A stretch of 64,000 bases of DNA from Pseudopedobacter sp037968815 (GTDB taxonomy: Bacteria; Bacteroidota; Bacteroidia; Sphingobacteriales; Sphingobacteriaceae): positions 124,001 through 188,000 of the forward strand of contig JBBKWF010000013.1 in NCBI GenBank assembly GCA_037968815.1, in the 5' to 3' direction. Below the pieces are notes generated by a model that worked only from the letters and a program-made list of their open reading frames with translations, ran no database searches and was not told the origin of the DNA. The position numbers and the translations under genes were made by a program. Of the stretch, positions 8,944-16,480 are shown in pieces (within the stretch, counting starts at the first letter, position 1; each line of letters begins with the position of its first letter).

Positions 8944-9360
8944 TTAATTCTGATTTAGTAAATAATACGCCACGTCAAAGGCTTCTTGTTGATATTTGTG
9001 TTTTGAGTCTGGTATTTGGTGTTTTCTTTTAAAAGCGGTTATGGTTTGAGGCCAAATAAAAACGATTTCAGTATTCTTATACAATTGTATAATCCCTTCC
9101 AATTTAAAGGAAATCGGTGATGGCGAACGTGTGCCTTTTGCTTTTCCATTTCTTGCTCTAATACCAATCTTTGTTGCTTTTATAGAATCAAATGTCGAAT
9201 TCACTTGGTCGTTAAATTGCTGGATTTGAATTGAATCATTATGATCATCAACTTTACAGCGAATACAATCATCAGTTTGTATTATTGAACCATCCCCTTG
9301 TTTTTTAAGGACAACTAAAATTATTTCGTTTCCCTCAATTTGTAAACCTATTGTTTTCAT
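8944..9360 (-). CDS. DUF3010-like protein, partner of the kinase
   Basis: This 138-residue protein begins MKTIGLQIEGNEIILVVL, carries KATKIGIRARNGKAKGT in the middle and ends QEAFDVAYYLLNQ. It matches my memory of the DUF3010 family. The alternation of a first beta strand with an acidic residue, a central glycine-rich strand and a C-terminal helix with Asp recalls RNase H-fold resolvases such as RuvC, but the first acidic residue is Glu instead of the usual Asp, so activity is uncertain (inference). It starts two bases after the hsdS stop and ends flush against the kinase start. The pairing implies that it is the kinase's substrate, sensor or effector. Confidence 0.72.
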   Translation of the reverse strand: MKTIGLQIEGNEIILVVLKKQGDGSIIQTDDCIRCKVDDHNDSIQIQQFNDQVNSTFDSIKATKIGIRARNGKAKGTRSPSPISFKLEGIIQLYKNTEIVFIWPQTITAFKRKHQIPDSKHKYQQEAFDVAYYLLNQN

Positions 9361-9362
9361 AT

Positions 9363-10589
9363 TTAATCTATTTTCAACCTTTTTTTACCCGTTAACAATA
9401 CCTGCATTAATCCTTTTTTCTGTTCTTTTAATTTATCCGCTTTAGCTTTTAATAATTGAATTTCCTTATCTACGGCTTGTAACACTTTAGCTATCGCGGT
9501 TTGTTCTTCATATTTGGGGAGCTTAAACTCCAATTTTAAAAAATCTGATTTATTCATTACTCTATTTCTACCAGCACCACCAGGGGATATTAGTTGTAAC
9601 ATATATTTCATCCTAGGCTGTAAAATAAAGAATCGAAAGAAATCGGGATGAGCCTTCCCCACTATAAAAGTATAGGTTGGGAACCTGTGTGAAGCTAATG
9701 CGCCATCATCATCTTTTTTAACTATGGCAATAGCTTGTTCCCATGCAAATGTAATATTGACTATCAAGTCGTTATGTTTAACAATGTAGAACTTATCCAT
9801 GCTGTTGTTTTCTGGTTTTTCAGCAGGTTTTAAGAAAGTTCCTTTCCCATGACTCCTCAATCCAATACCCACGTACTGTTCTGTTGGCTTGTCAATTTCT
9901 CTGACAATTGGTGTAACTAAGTTATCTAATGGTTGTGTTGTCCATTTTGTTTCCTCAAACCCTTTTAACCTCTTTTTACCAGTTAATAAGTTTTGCATCA
10001 ACCATTTCTTTCTTTGCTCTTTTTGGGTAATTAAACTTTGAGTTTTAGCAATTGCTTCATCCCATTTACTCAATAAAGAGGCAATAGCTTTTTGTTCTGG
10101 GAGTGGTGCTTTTAATAATTTTACAGTTTCAAACTGACTTTTATTTATGATTGGAACAGCTTGCTCTCCTGCTAATAATCTAATTTTGAAAGCATTTTGT
10201 TCTAACTGATAATATAGAAATTCGTTTGAATTTTCATCATTTACTACAACAGCATTTATTTGTTGATTAGATGTTAAATCTTTACCAGCGATACCTAATT
10301 TCCCTATAGTAGAACCGATGCAGGTAAATAAAACAGAACCTTTTGGAAATTTTCGAGAAATATTGAATCCTTTTGTTGAAAGTCCTTTTTCAGTTTTTGT
10401 AACGTACTTTGTTTTACCCAAATCAGATGGACTTACAAACAGAAAATCTCTTCCGTAATTTTCCGTGTCACTTGTGAGAGGCGTATTTCCGGTATGAACT
10501 TTGCCGAAATCTGAAATTTGTTTCGCTTCCCAACCAATTGGAGTTTCGATTTTGTTAAATGACTTTGTGTTTTTTGTGATTTCCTTCAT
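9363..10589 (-). CDS. hsdS: Type I restriction specificity subunit (HsdS), two target domains
   Basis: This 408-residue protein has two target-recognition domains separated by the conserved helical spacer. Each half ends in a copy of LLTGKKRL, first around residue 200 (QRKKWLMQNLLTGKKRLKGF) and again at the C terminus (LMQVLLTGKKRLKID). It determines the bipartite DNA sequence bound by the HsdM2S methyltransferase and the full restriction complex. The ATG overlaps the HsdM stop by four bases (ATGA). Both halves appear complete. It is one of two S-type proteins in the operon; the other has only one target domain. Confidence 0.95.
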   Translation of the reverse strand: MKEITKNTKSFNKIETPIGWEAKQISDFGKVHTGNTPLTSDTENYGRDFLFVSPSDLGKTKYVTKTEKGLSTKGFNISRKFPKGSVLFTCIGSTIGKLGIAGKDLTSNQQINAVVVNDENSNEFLYYQLEQNAFKIRLLAGEQAVPIINKSQFETVKLLKAPLPEQKAIASLLSKWDEAIAKTQSLITQKEQRKKWLMQNLLTGKKRLKGFEETKWTTQPLDNLVTPIVREIDKPTEQYVGIGLRSHGKGTFLKPAEKPENNSMDKFYIVKHNDLIVNITFAWEQAIAIVKKDDDGALASHRFPTYTFIVGKAHPDFFRFFILQPRMKYMLQLISPGGAGRNRVMNKSDFLKLEFKLPKYEEQTAIAKVLQAVDKEIQLLKAKADKLKEQKKGLMQVLLTGKKRLKID

Positions 10590-12154
10590 TCTGCCAACTG
10601 CTTTAAATAAACGCTAATCCCCTCCTGCACTTTTGCCAACTCTTTTTCCAAAACTTCAATTTCTTTCTGAACTGCTACCACATCCACTTCGGCTTCTTCC
10701 TCAAACGTATCTACATATCTTGGGATGTTGAGGTTAAAATCGTTTTCATTAATTTCATCAAAAGTGGCTACGTAACTGTATTTTTCTTTTGCAATTCCTG
10801 CTTTCAGTTTCCCTTGGTTAAAAGATTCGTAGGTTTCTACAATGGCTTTAATGTGAGTTTCCTCGTTTAACCTGTTTTGATTTTTACCGCTATCATATTC
10901 TTTGCAAGCATCTATAAAAAGTACATTGGTGTTATCTCCTTTTCCTTTGTTAAAAATGAGTATGGCAGCCGGGATGCCTGTACCAAAAAACAAGTTGGCA
11001 GGTAAACCAATAACCGCTTCTAAAATGTTTTCTTCAATGGTTTTTTGCCTAATACGACCTTCGCTACTCCCACGGAATAAAACACCGTGAGGCACAACCA
11101 CACCAACTTTTCCGGTTCCTTCATAAGTGGTTTCTATCATGTGAGATATAAAAGCCCAGTCTCCTTTGCTTTTTGGGGGTACTCCTCGCCAAAAACGGTT
11201 GTACTGGTCGCTCTCCGGGTCGTAAGAAACCACGGTTTTATCTCCTTCTTTATCTTCTACCTTTCCCCATTTATCTAAAGAGAATGGTGGGTTAGCAACA
11301 ACGGTATCAAACTTCATTAAAGCATCGCCTTCTTTAAGCTTTGGGTTACGTATGGTATCGCCCCAACGGATGGTGGCATTATCAAAACCATGCAAAAACA
11401 TGTTCATTACGGCTAAAGCCCAAGTGCTGCCGTTGGCTTCCTGTCCGTATAAAGAAAAGTTAGAAGTGCCAACCTCTTCGCCAGCTTTAATCAATAAAGA
11501 AGCAGAACCACAGGTAGGATCGCAAATTCTGGAGCCAGGTTTAGATTTTGTCAGTTTAGCCAGCAACGTAGAGACTTCTTTTGGCGTAAAAAACTCGCCC
11601 GCCTTCTTTCCGGCATCACTCGCAAAATTCTCAATCAAAAACATGTAGGCACCACCAATAATATCGGTATCTTCTAAATGCGAAGGGCGTAAATCCAGCT
11701 CTTTTTTGTTGAAATCTAGTAATAGATTTTTTAAGCGAGTGTTTTTATCCTTGGTATCGCCCAAAACACTGCTGTTAAAATTAATGTTCTGGAAAATTCC
11801 AGCACCATCTTCACTATATAGCTTTTCGCGGTTAGCTTCCACTAAATCTTCTAATGCGATATCTATCAGTTCACCAATATTAGTATCGTTACGATGCTCA
11901 AAAAGATATTTGAAATGGCTATTGGGCGGAATAATGAAACGTTCATGTTGCATCGCTCTGGCGGTACGTTCTTCGTCATTATTATATTTAGCCATATAAG
12001 CTTCATGCTTATCATCAAAAACATCGCTCAGATATTTAATAAACAACATGGTCAATACATAATCTTTGTATATGCTTGGGTCAATACTTCCACGGAAGGT
12101 ATCGCAAGCTTTCCAAACTGCATCATTAATATTTTGCTGACTTATTTTTTTCAT
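10586..12154 (-). CDS. hsdM: Type I restriction DNA methyltransferase subunit (HsdM)
   Basis: This 522-residue N6-adenine methyltransferase has an N-terminal helical HsdM_N domain (about 1-150) and then the catalytic domain. The S-adenosylmethionine site is seen as CDPTCGSASLL (211-221) and the catalytic NPPF at 288-291 (VVANPPFSLDKWG). It protects host DNA and forms the core complex with HsdS. It lies six bases after the small S-like gene and overlaps hsdS by four bases. No damage is visible. Confidence 0.97.
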   Translation of the reverse strand: MKKISQQNINDAVWKACDTFRGSIDPSIYKDYVLTMLFIKYLSDVFDDKHEAYMAKYNNDEERTARAMQHERFIIPPNSHFKYLFEHRNDTNIGELIDIALEDLVEANREKLYSEDGAGIFQNINFNSSVLGDTKDKNTRLKNLLLDFNKKELDLRPSHLEDTDIIGGAYMFLIENFASDAGKKAGEFFTPKEVSTLLAKLTKSKPGSRICDPTCGSASLLIKAGEEVGTSNFSLYGQEANGSTWALAVMNMFLHGFDNATIRWGDTIRNPKLKEGDALMKFDTVVANPPFSLDKWGKVEDKEGDKTVVSYDPESDQYNRFWRGVPPKSKGDWAFISHMIETTYEGTGKVGVVVPHGVLFRGSSEGRIRQKTIEENILEAVIGLPANLFFGTGIPAAILIFNKGKGDNTNVLFIDACKEYDSGKNQNRLNEETHIKAIVETYESFNQGKLKAGIAKEKYSYVATFDEINENDFNLNIPRYVDTFEEEAEVDVVAVQKEIEVLEKELAKVQEGISVYLKQLAE

Positions 12155-12160
12155 TTGTTA

Positions 12161-12724
12161 TTATTTTAAAGCGTTGATGATCAAATGTTGGATTTGTTTT
12201 TCTTTTAACAGTTCTATTTGCGTTTTTAGCGCATTTTCCTTTTCTCTTAAAGATGCAATATTTAAAATGAGTTTTTGAGTTTCTAACGTTGGGATGGATA
12301 TTTCCAATTCTTCTAACACGCCCTTAGATATGGACGCAATAGAAGAACCCATTGCTTGCTTTTTTATGAGTGCCTGTGTATCTGGGTGGTTAATAAACCA
12401 AACTAAATATGCGGGCATTATATTTTCGATTGAACTTTCTATCCTTATTACAAAGAAAGAAGTAGAAGCAACTGCAGGGATGTTTTTAGCTTCATACAAT
12501 GTTGCAAAATTCTTGGTACCCTTTGCCGCATATAAGATATCGCCCGGCAACAACAAGTGCTTAGCTTTGATATCAGACCTGTTTAAATCGGGGTGGAGTT
12601 CTATATTTAATTTTCCGAACTCATCAAAATGTCTCGCCTGTAAATACACAACATCTCCATCTGCTTTTGGCTTTGCAAAAACACCTGTTTGAATACTGCT
12701 TATGTTGTTTAACGTTTTTTTCAA
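12161..12724 (-). CDS. Single-domain HsdS-like specificity protein, TTG start
   Basis: This 187-residue protein has one target-recognition domain followed by a coiled-coil helix rich in Lys, Glu and Gln (about 150-185). Family cues are VVYLQARHFDEFG, LLLPGDILYAAKGTK, SSIASISKGVLEELEI and IPTLETQKLI. It lacks the LLTGKKRL spacer of the full-length HsdS. The frame has no ATG near its beginning: an in-frame stop lies six bases upstream of TTG at 12724-12722, and a good promoter lies 25 bases before it, so TTG is the likely start. It may pair with itself to form a symmetric specificity unit or swap with the second HsdS. It opens the operon. Confidence 0.82.
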   Translation of the reverse strand: MKKTLNNISSIQTGVFAKPKADGDVVYLQARHFDEFGKLNIELHPDLNRSDIKAKHLLLPGDILYAAKGTKNFATLYEAKNIPAVASTSFFVIRIESSIENIMPAYLVWFINHPDTQALIKKQAMGSSIASISKGVLEELEISIPTLETQKLILNIASLREKENALKTQIELLKEKQIQHLIINALK

Positions 12725-12738
12725 TATTTAAAACTAAG

Positions 12739-12807
12739 TAGTGAGTGTACAAATGTAGTGAATATTCTCAAAATAGCAAATAAATATTTGAGTAATGAGT
12801 GTACAAA
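12739..12807. promoter_or_regulatory. Pair of 15-bp direct repeats around the restriction promoter
   Basis: TAGTGAGTGTACAAA at 12739-12753 and TAATGAGTGTACAAA at 12793-12807 differ at one base and are 54 bases apart. The first covers the -7 box and start site; the second lies just upstream of the -33 box. This is a natural layout for an operator bound on both sides of a promoter. No dedicated controller protein is obvious in the operon, though the AlbA_2 protein is a candidate. Confidence 0.6.
12750..12780 (-). promoter_or_regulatory. Promoter of the restriction operon
   Basis: On the minus strand TTTG (12780-12777), a 19-base spacer and TACATTTG (12757-12750) match the Bacteroidota consensus of TTTG and TAnnTTTG. 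Transcription would begin at about 12743, leaving a leader of roughly 20 bases before the TTG start of the first gene. Confidence 0.75.
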
Positions 12808-13037
12808 AAAAAATAAGGTGATAAAATATTTTCAAGAAGTTGGATATTTCTTCTGATTCATTGATCCATTTATCTTCGGTTTTGAGTTCACGTTAGCGTA
12901 CACATTTGCTTAATTAAATAACCTTTAGTTATTAAAAATTCTTAGTAATCAAAAAAGGTATGAATATTGATAATATCCGCTGAGTTTGCAATGTTTTAAA
13001 GCAGGCTTACAAAAGTCACGTTATATAAAACTAAGAT

Positions 13038-13604
13038 ATGAAAGAAGCGACCTTAGCAGATAAGAAAAAGATTGTACATATTTTAACAAAAGCTTTTGAT
13101 GATAACTCGAGCGTGAATTATATGGTAAAGCAAGATGAGAAACGTATAGAGCGGATTAAATTTCTCATGAATTATTCTTTCGATATGTGTAATAAATACG
13201 GCAAAGTATATCTGTCGGAAGATGAAAATGCTTGTGCATTGGTATTATTTCCCGAATTGAAAAAAGATAACTTTTGGACAATTGGCAAGGACATAAAACT
13301 TATTGCGAAATCAATTGGCTTTTCAAATATTTTTAAAGCTCTTAAACGAGAATCGTTAATCAAGCAAGCTCAACTTAAAGACAATGTTTATTACCTATGG
13401 TTTATAGGTGTGGATCCTTCAAATCAAAACAAGGGTCTTGGATCAGAACTTTTGAATGGGCTGGTGAACGAAGCAAAACAAATGGGAAGAACCGTTTGTT
13501 TAGAAACCTCCACTAAAAAGAACATTCCTTGGTATCAGAAAAATGGTTTTGAGATTTACAACAATGTCGATTTAGGCTACGAACTTTCTTTTTTAAAAAA
13601 TTAA
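13038..13604 (+). CDS. GNAT-family N-acetyltransferase
   Basis: This 188-residue protein of the GNAT fold has the acetyl-CoA-binding motif A visible as GVDPSNQNKGLGSELL (Q/RxxGxG/A type) near residue 131, followed by LETSTKKNIPWYQKNGF, the usual motif B with the Tyr general acid. The substrate cannot be told from sequence. The stop is five bases before the next gene, a membrane LuxR-type regulator, so the two form an operon. It reads away from the restriction operon and is cargo of the element. It lies about 310 bases from the divergent restriction gene, with only promoter-type sequence between. Confidence 0.88.
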   Translation: MKEATLADKKKIVHILTKAFDDNSSVNYMVKQDEKRIERIKFLMNYSFDMCNKYGKVYLSEDENACALVLFPELKKDNFWTIGKDIKLIAKSIGFSNIFKALKRESLIKQAQLKDNVYYLWFIGVDPSNQNKGLGSELLNGLVNEAKQMGRTVCLETSTKKNIPWYQKNGFEIYNNVDLGYELSFLKN

Positions 13605-13608
13605 GAAG

Positions 13609-14550
13609 ATGACGGTTTTTGACACAGAGATGCATCTCATTACTTTTTTATTTCTAATGGTGGAGATTCCATTGTTTTGTTTTCAGTTTTTCTACTTTCT
13701 CCAACGTCCGCAAGCAAAAGGGAGAAAGTGGTATCTTCTGTTATTGGGTTTGTTGATTTTGTATAACACCTGCGGTGGTCTTTTTCCTGATGGTAATATT
13801 CCGCTTTCTATCAAATTGCAGAATATTTTAGCCTATGGCACAGGGTTCGCAATGGGTGCATATTTTCCATTTTATTTTTATAAAGCTTTTGATTTAAAAG
13901 AGCTCCGCTTTCATGCTTTGTACGGAATCTACCTTTTTCTGATTCTGCCTTTTCTGGTATTTTTTGCTATCGTGTATGCAATAAACAATGATCTGTCTTT
14001 TGCCATTCGGTATGGTATCATTGTCCCGTTTTTTTATTCTATTATTTTGTTAGTGGCCATTGTTAAAGCAATCCGAAAAAAGTATAAGTCGAATCCGGAT
14101 GACTATCATTTTTGGGAGATGACCGCAGTTTATTGTGCGGTGTTGCCTTGGGCTTCTTTAACTGTTATAGCATATTTTAGTATCGGACAATTTTGGGAAG
14201 CGCTTTTTACCAATGGAGGCTTTGTGGTTATCACAGTTTTGTTTATCAAAAGATATTTAGAGCTATCCCGTAAGGAGTATGATTTGATTACCACCTTGGG
14301 AAATTACTCTGTCGACGAAGATTTGTTCAGTATCAACTGCAGGCATTTCGGGTTAACCAATAGAGAAATTGAGATTGCTGAGCTATTGCGTTTGGCCAAA
14401 AAGTATGATGCAATTGGAGACGCTCTTTTTATTTCAAAAAAAACTGTAAGTGCACATATTCAGCACATCTACGAGAAAGTGGGTGTAAACAGCCGATCTG
14501 CGCTTATTCACCGGCTTCTTTCTCACGAGCATTTCAATAATTCTGTATAG
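13609..14550 (+). CDS. Membrane-anchored LuxR-type transcriptional regulator
   Basis: This 313-residue protein has about seven hydrophobic helices in the first 225 residues (for example LYGIYLFLILPFLVFFAIVY) and a LuxR helix-turn-helix at the C terminus (about 249-306: LTNREIEIAELL, SKKTVSAHIQHIYEKVGV). The layout suggests a membrane sensor that binds DNA directly, without a kinase step. It is co-transcribed with the acetyltransferase five bases upstream. The signal and target genes are unknown. Possible roles are control of the neighbouring ICE genes or of the acetyltransferase. Confidence 0.8.
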   Translation: MTVFDTEMHLITFLFLMVEIPLFCFQFFYFLQRPQAKGRKWYLLLLGLLILYNTCGGLFPDGNIPLSIKLQNILAYGTGFAMGAYFPFYFYKAFDLKELRFHALYGIYLFLILPFLVFFAIVYAINNDLSFAIRYGIIVPFFYSIILLVAIVKAIRKKYKSNPDDYHFWEMTAVYCAVLPWASLTVIAYFSIGQFWEALFTNGGFVVITVLFIKRYLELSRKEYDLITTLGNYSVDEDLFSINCRHFGLTNREIEIAELLRLAKKYDAIGDALFISKKTVSAHIQHIYEKVGVNSRSALIHRLLSHEHFNNSV

Positions 14551-14568
14551 GGAATTAACCCTAATTCT

Positions 14569-14586
14569 TTAAAATACGTATTTTAA
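14569..14586. promoter_or_regulatory. Perfect 18-bp palindrome upstream of rteC
   Basis: TTAAAATACGTATTTTAA is its own complement. It lies 18 bases after the LuxR-type gene and 130 bases before rteC. Without a loop or T-run it resembles a protein-binding site more than a terminator. Confidence 0.5.
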
Positions 14587-14715
14587 CCTATTTGGTTTAT
14601 GGTATAGGTTTACCACTTTAGCCGAAAACCAATATGCCTATGAATTAAGTTTACTTGTTTTTCTCTATCCGTGAATTTTAAAAAAGGATAGCTAACTCAC
14701 TTAAACTACATTTCT

Positions 14716-15555
14716 ATGAACAGACAAATTTTGGAGTCTTGGTGCCAGCAATTGGAGCAAGATCTTAAAGCTATTGAGCAGGCTAATTTTTTACCCTGCA
14801 AAAATTTATCGGATAGTCTTCAAATTATTAAAGCTAAGCTGGCGAAAGTTGCAAAGCATATTAGAGATAATCCGTTCAAAGATGAACTAGAAGAGATCAT
14901 TTTCTTCAAGAAAATTATCCCGCGTTTTTACAGCTGTTGGATTTTTGCAATTGCATCATATCAGCTGGAATTGAATAAGCCATGCGGAACGCTAGAAACC
15001 TGTAAAAGCTATTTTGAAGATGAGCTAAAAGTCATCCAAAGATATTTTAACCAGAATGCTTTTTATTACCACTATTATAAATCGGGTGCATGCGAACTGG
15101 ATTCGGTGTGTTTTGTAAGGGGAGCGGAGATGGAAAGCATCCCTGTTACAGAAATCCACCTGAGTGATAACGATCTGAGTACATCCTTTGATTTGCTTTT
15201 CGCCAAGTTCATTGCCTATGAAAAACTACAGGCATTTATACTATCACAACTGAACGAAGAAAACAATATAATTGAACCAGAACCGGAAGTAGTAAAACCC
15301 AGACATACCACTAAGATTAATTTATCAGTTGATCAGATTGGATTAATTGCTAGGGCAGCGGATGATGCCCGGTTGTTGAACGGGCGTTCATTTAACAAAA
15401 TATGTGAAGAATTGGCACCTTGCATTGCTACTGCTGAAAAGGACAATATTTCGCCAAATAGTTTGCGAAGTAATGCATATTTAGCCGAGTTTTCTGATAA
15501 GGAAAACGTGATTAAAACGTTATATAAGATGATAGATTTTATTAAAGGCTACTAA
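14716..15555 (+). CDS. rteC: RteC-family regulator of ICE excision and transfer
   Basis: This 279-residue protein matches the RteC family, first known from Bacteroides conjugative transposons, where RteC activates the excision genes. Family traits are the N-terminal helical half with EEIIFFKKIIPRFYSCWIF (about 57-75), a middle part with YYHYYKSGACELDS, and a C-terminal DNA-binding part. It sits with the transfer genes and is followed ten bases later by a small membrane protein. In this element it probably controls excision or mobilisation. No RteA/RteB sensor pair is present in the window. Confidence 0.9.
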   Translation: MNRQILESWCQQLEQDLKAIEQANFLPCKNLSDSLQIIKAKLAKVAKHIRDNPFKDELEEIIFFKKIIPRFYSCWIFAIASYQLELNKPCGTLETCKSYFEDELKVIQRYFNQNAFYYHYYKSGACELDSVCFVRGAEMESIPVTEIHLSDNDLSTSFDLLFAKFIAYEKLQAFILSQLNEENNIIEPEPEVVKPRHTTKINLSVDQIGLIARAADDARLLNGRSFNKICEELAPCIATAEKDNISPNSLRSNAYLAEFSDKENVIKTLYKMIDFIKGY

Positions 15556-15564
15556 TCAAACGCT

Positions 15565-15777
15565 ATGAAAATACTTGCCATCATTTTACTGCTAACAGGT
15601 CTAATTATCAGATACTTTATAAAAAAAAGAAAATTCAAGCGCACATCTTACACCGGCGTGGAAGTATTCAAATCTTATGAAGCCGCTTGGTCAACTAGGC
15701 TTGTTGAAAATCTCGGATTTTGGACTGGAACTTTGATGTTGATTGCTGGCTTAGTGTTGTTGATTGTAAATTGGTAA
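15565..15777 (+). CDS. Small two-helix membrane protein
   Basis: This is a 70-residue protein with hydrophobic helices at about 2-16 and 50-69, and a basic KKRKFKR stretch after the first helix. It lies ten bases after rteC on the same strand and ends five bases before a clear terminator, so it is the last gene of the rteC transcript. I do not recognise a family. Confidence 0.65.
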   Translation: MKILAIILLLTGLIIRYFIKKRKFKRTSYTGVEVFKSYEAAWSTRLVENLGFWTGTLMLIAGLVLLIVNW

Positions 15778-15781
15778 ATGA

Positions 15782-15806
15782 AACCCGCTGTTTTGCGCAG
15801 CGGGTT
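15782..15806 (+). terminator. Terminator after rteC and the small membrane gene
   Basis: A 9-bp stem, AACCCGCTG with CAGCGGGTT, surrounds a 7-base loop and is followed by ATTTTTATTT. This is a typical intrinsic terminator. Confidence 0.85.
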
Positions 15807-15854
15807 ATTTTTATTTAGAGAGCTATAAGAATATTGCAAAAAAAAAAATATTTG

Positions 15855-15944
15855 GGCGTTTTAACAGGCTTTTTGGACTGTATCTTTTTTTGCATTTGCT
15901 AAATGGCTAGTGCAAAAAAAGGATGCCGTTTCAATCCTTAACGC
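15855..15944 (+). repeat. Dispersed ~90-nt hairpin element, copy 1 (inside the ICE)
   Basis: The left arm GGCGTTTTAACAGGC...TATCTTTTTTTGC and the right arm GCAAAAAAAGGATGCCGTTT...TTAACGC are imperfectly complementary and enclose an unrelated loop. Two further copies with the same arms and nearly the same length (92 and 90 nt) lie at 25764-25855 and 62735-62824. This copy lies between the rteC terminator and the end of the 93-residue gene. Confidence 0.8.
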
Positions 15945-15986
15945 AACTGCTAACTTTATAGCTAGACTCGATTTACGTTTAAAAAT

Positions 15987-16268
15987 CTAATTTTTTAGAA
16001 GCTTGGCTAAACGCTCATCCAGTTCAAACAGATTAGCTTTCTCCAAGCAAGTCTTCAGCATTTCCTGTAGCTCGTTACTGCTTTCCGCACCAGCAATTGT
16101 CGCGAACTCCGAAGCCTGATTACCAGATTCGGATAATCCTTTTTGGATAATTTGGCTGAGTAGTAAAATTGATTTCCTCGAGATGCGTACATCAACTTTC
16201 ACTGTCTCTTTCATTCCCGGGCTGCACAATAAAGTTTCATACAGCTGATTCATTTCTACACTTTTCAT
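15987..16268 (-). CDS. Small protein beside the mobilisation genes, function unknown
   Basis: This 93-residue protein starts at ATG 16268 (MKSVEMNQLYETLLCSPG). A TTG eight codons upstream is possible but less likely. It is helical, with KVDVRISRKSILLLSQII in the middle and a Leu-rich C terminus, and has no membrane segment. Genes of this size next to mob genes in Bacteroidota elements are often uncharacterised. It is divergent from the primase gene, and the 212 bases between them contain two imperfect dyads. Those dyads suggest shared control, and this protein could be the one that binds them (inference). Confidence 0.6.
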   Translation of the reverse strand: MKSVEMNQLYETLLCSPGMKETVKVDVRISRKSILLLSQIIQKGLSESGNQASEFATIAGAESSNELQEMLKTCLEKANLFELDERLAKLLKN

Positions 16269-16315
16269 AAATATGTTTTTTTGTAGATACAAAGCTCAGA
16301 AAAAACGCTCGTTTT

Positions 16316-16415
16316 ATCCTATCTAAAATATGGACAGGATGATTTAGCTAAAGGAACAATAACCCTAAAAGCGAAAAACGAATCAAAGGCATCCTGTCTA
16401 AAAAATGGACTGGTT
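16316..16415. promoter_or_regulatory. Two 25-bp imperfect dyads between divergent ICE genes
   Basis: Site 1 (16316-16340) begins ATCCTATCTAAAATATGGAC and site 2 (16391-16415) begins ATCCTGTCTAAAAAATGGAC; they match at 21 of 25 positions. Their starts are 75 bases apart. Each is an imperfect inverted repeat (ATCCTRTC with GGACxGG). The position between a leftward small gene and the rightward primase/mob genes fits a pair of operators. Confidence 0.65.
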
Positions 16416-16480
16416 CGTTTCAAAAGCAATACGCACCCTAATTTTGTATCACAGAAGAATTTACCGAAAGTAAGAAAAAT

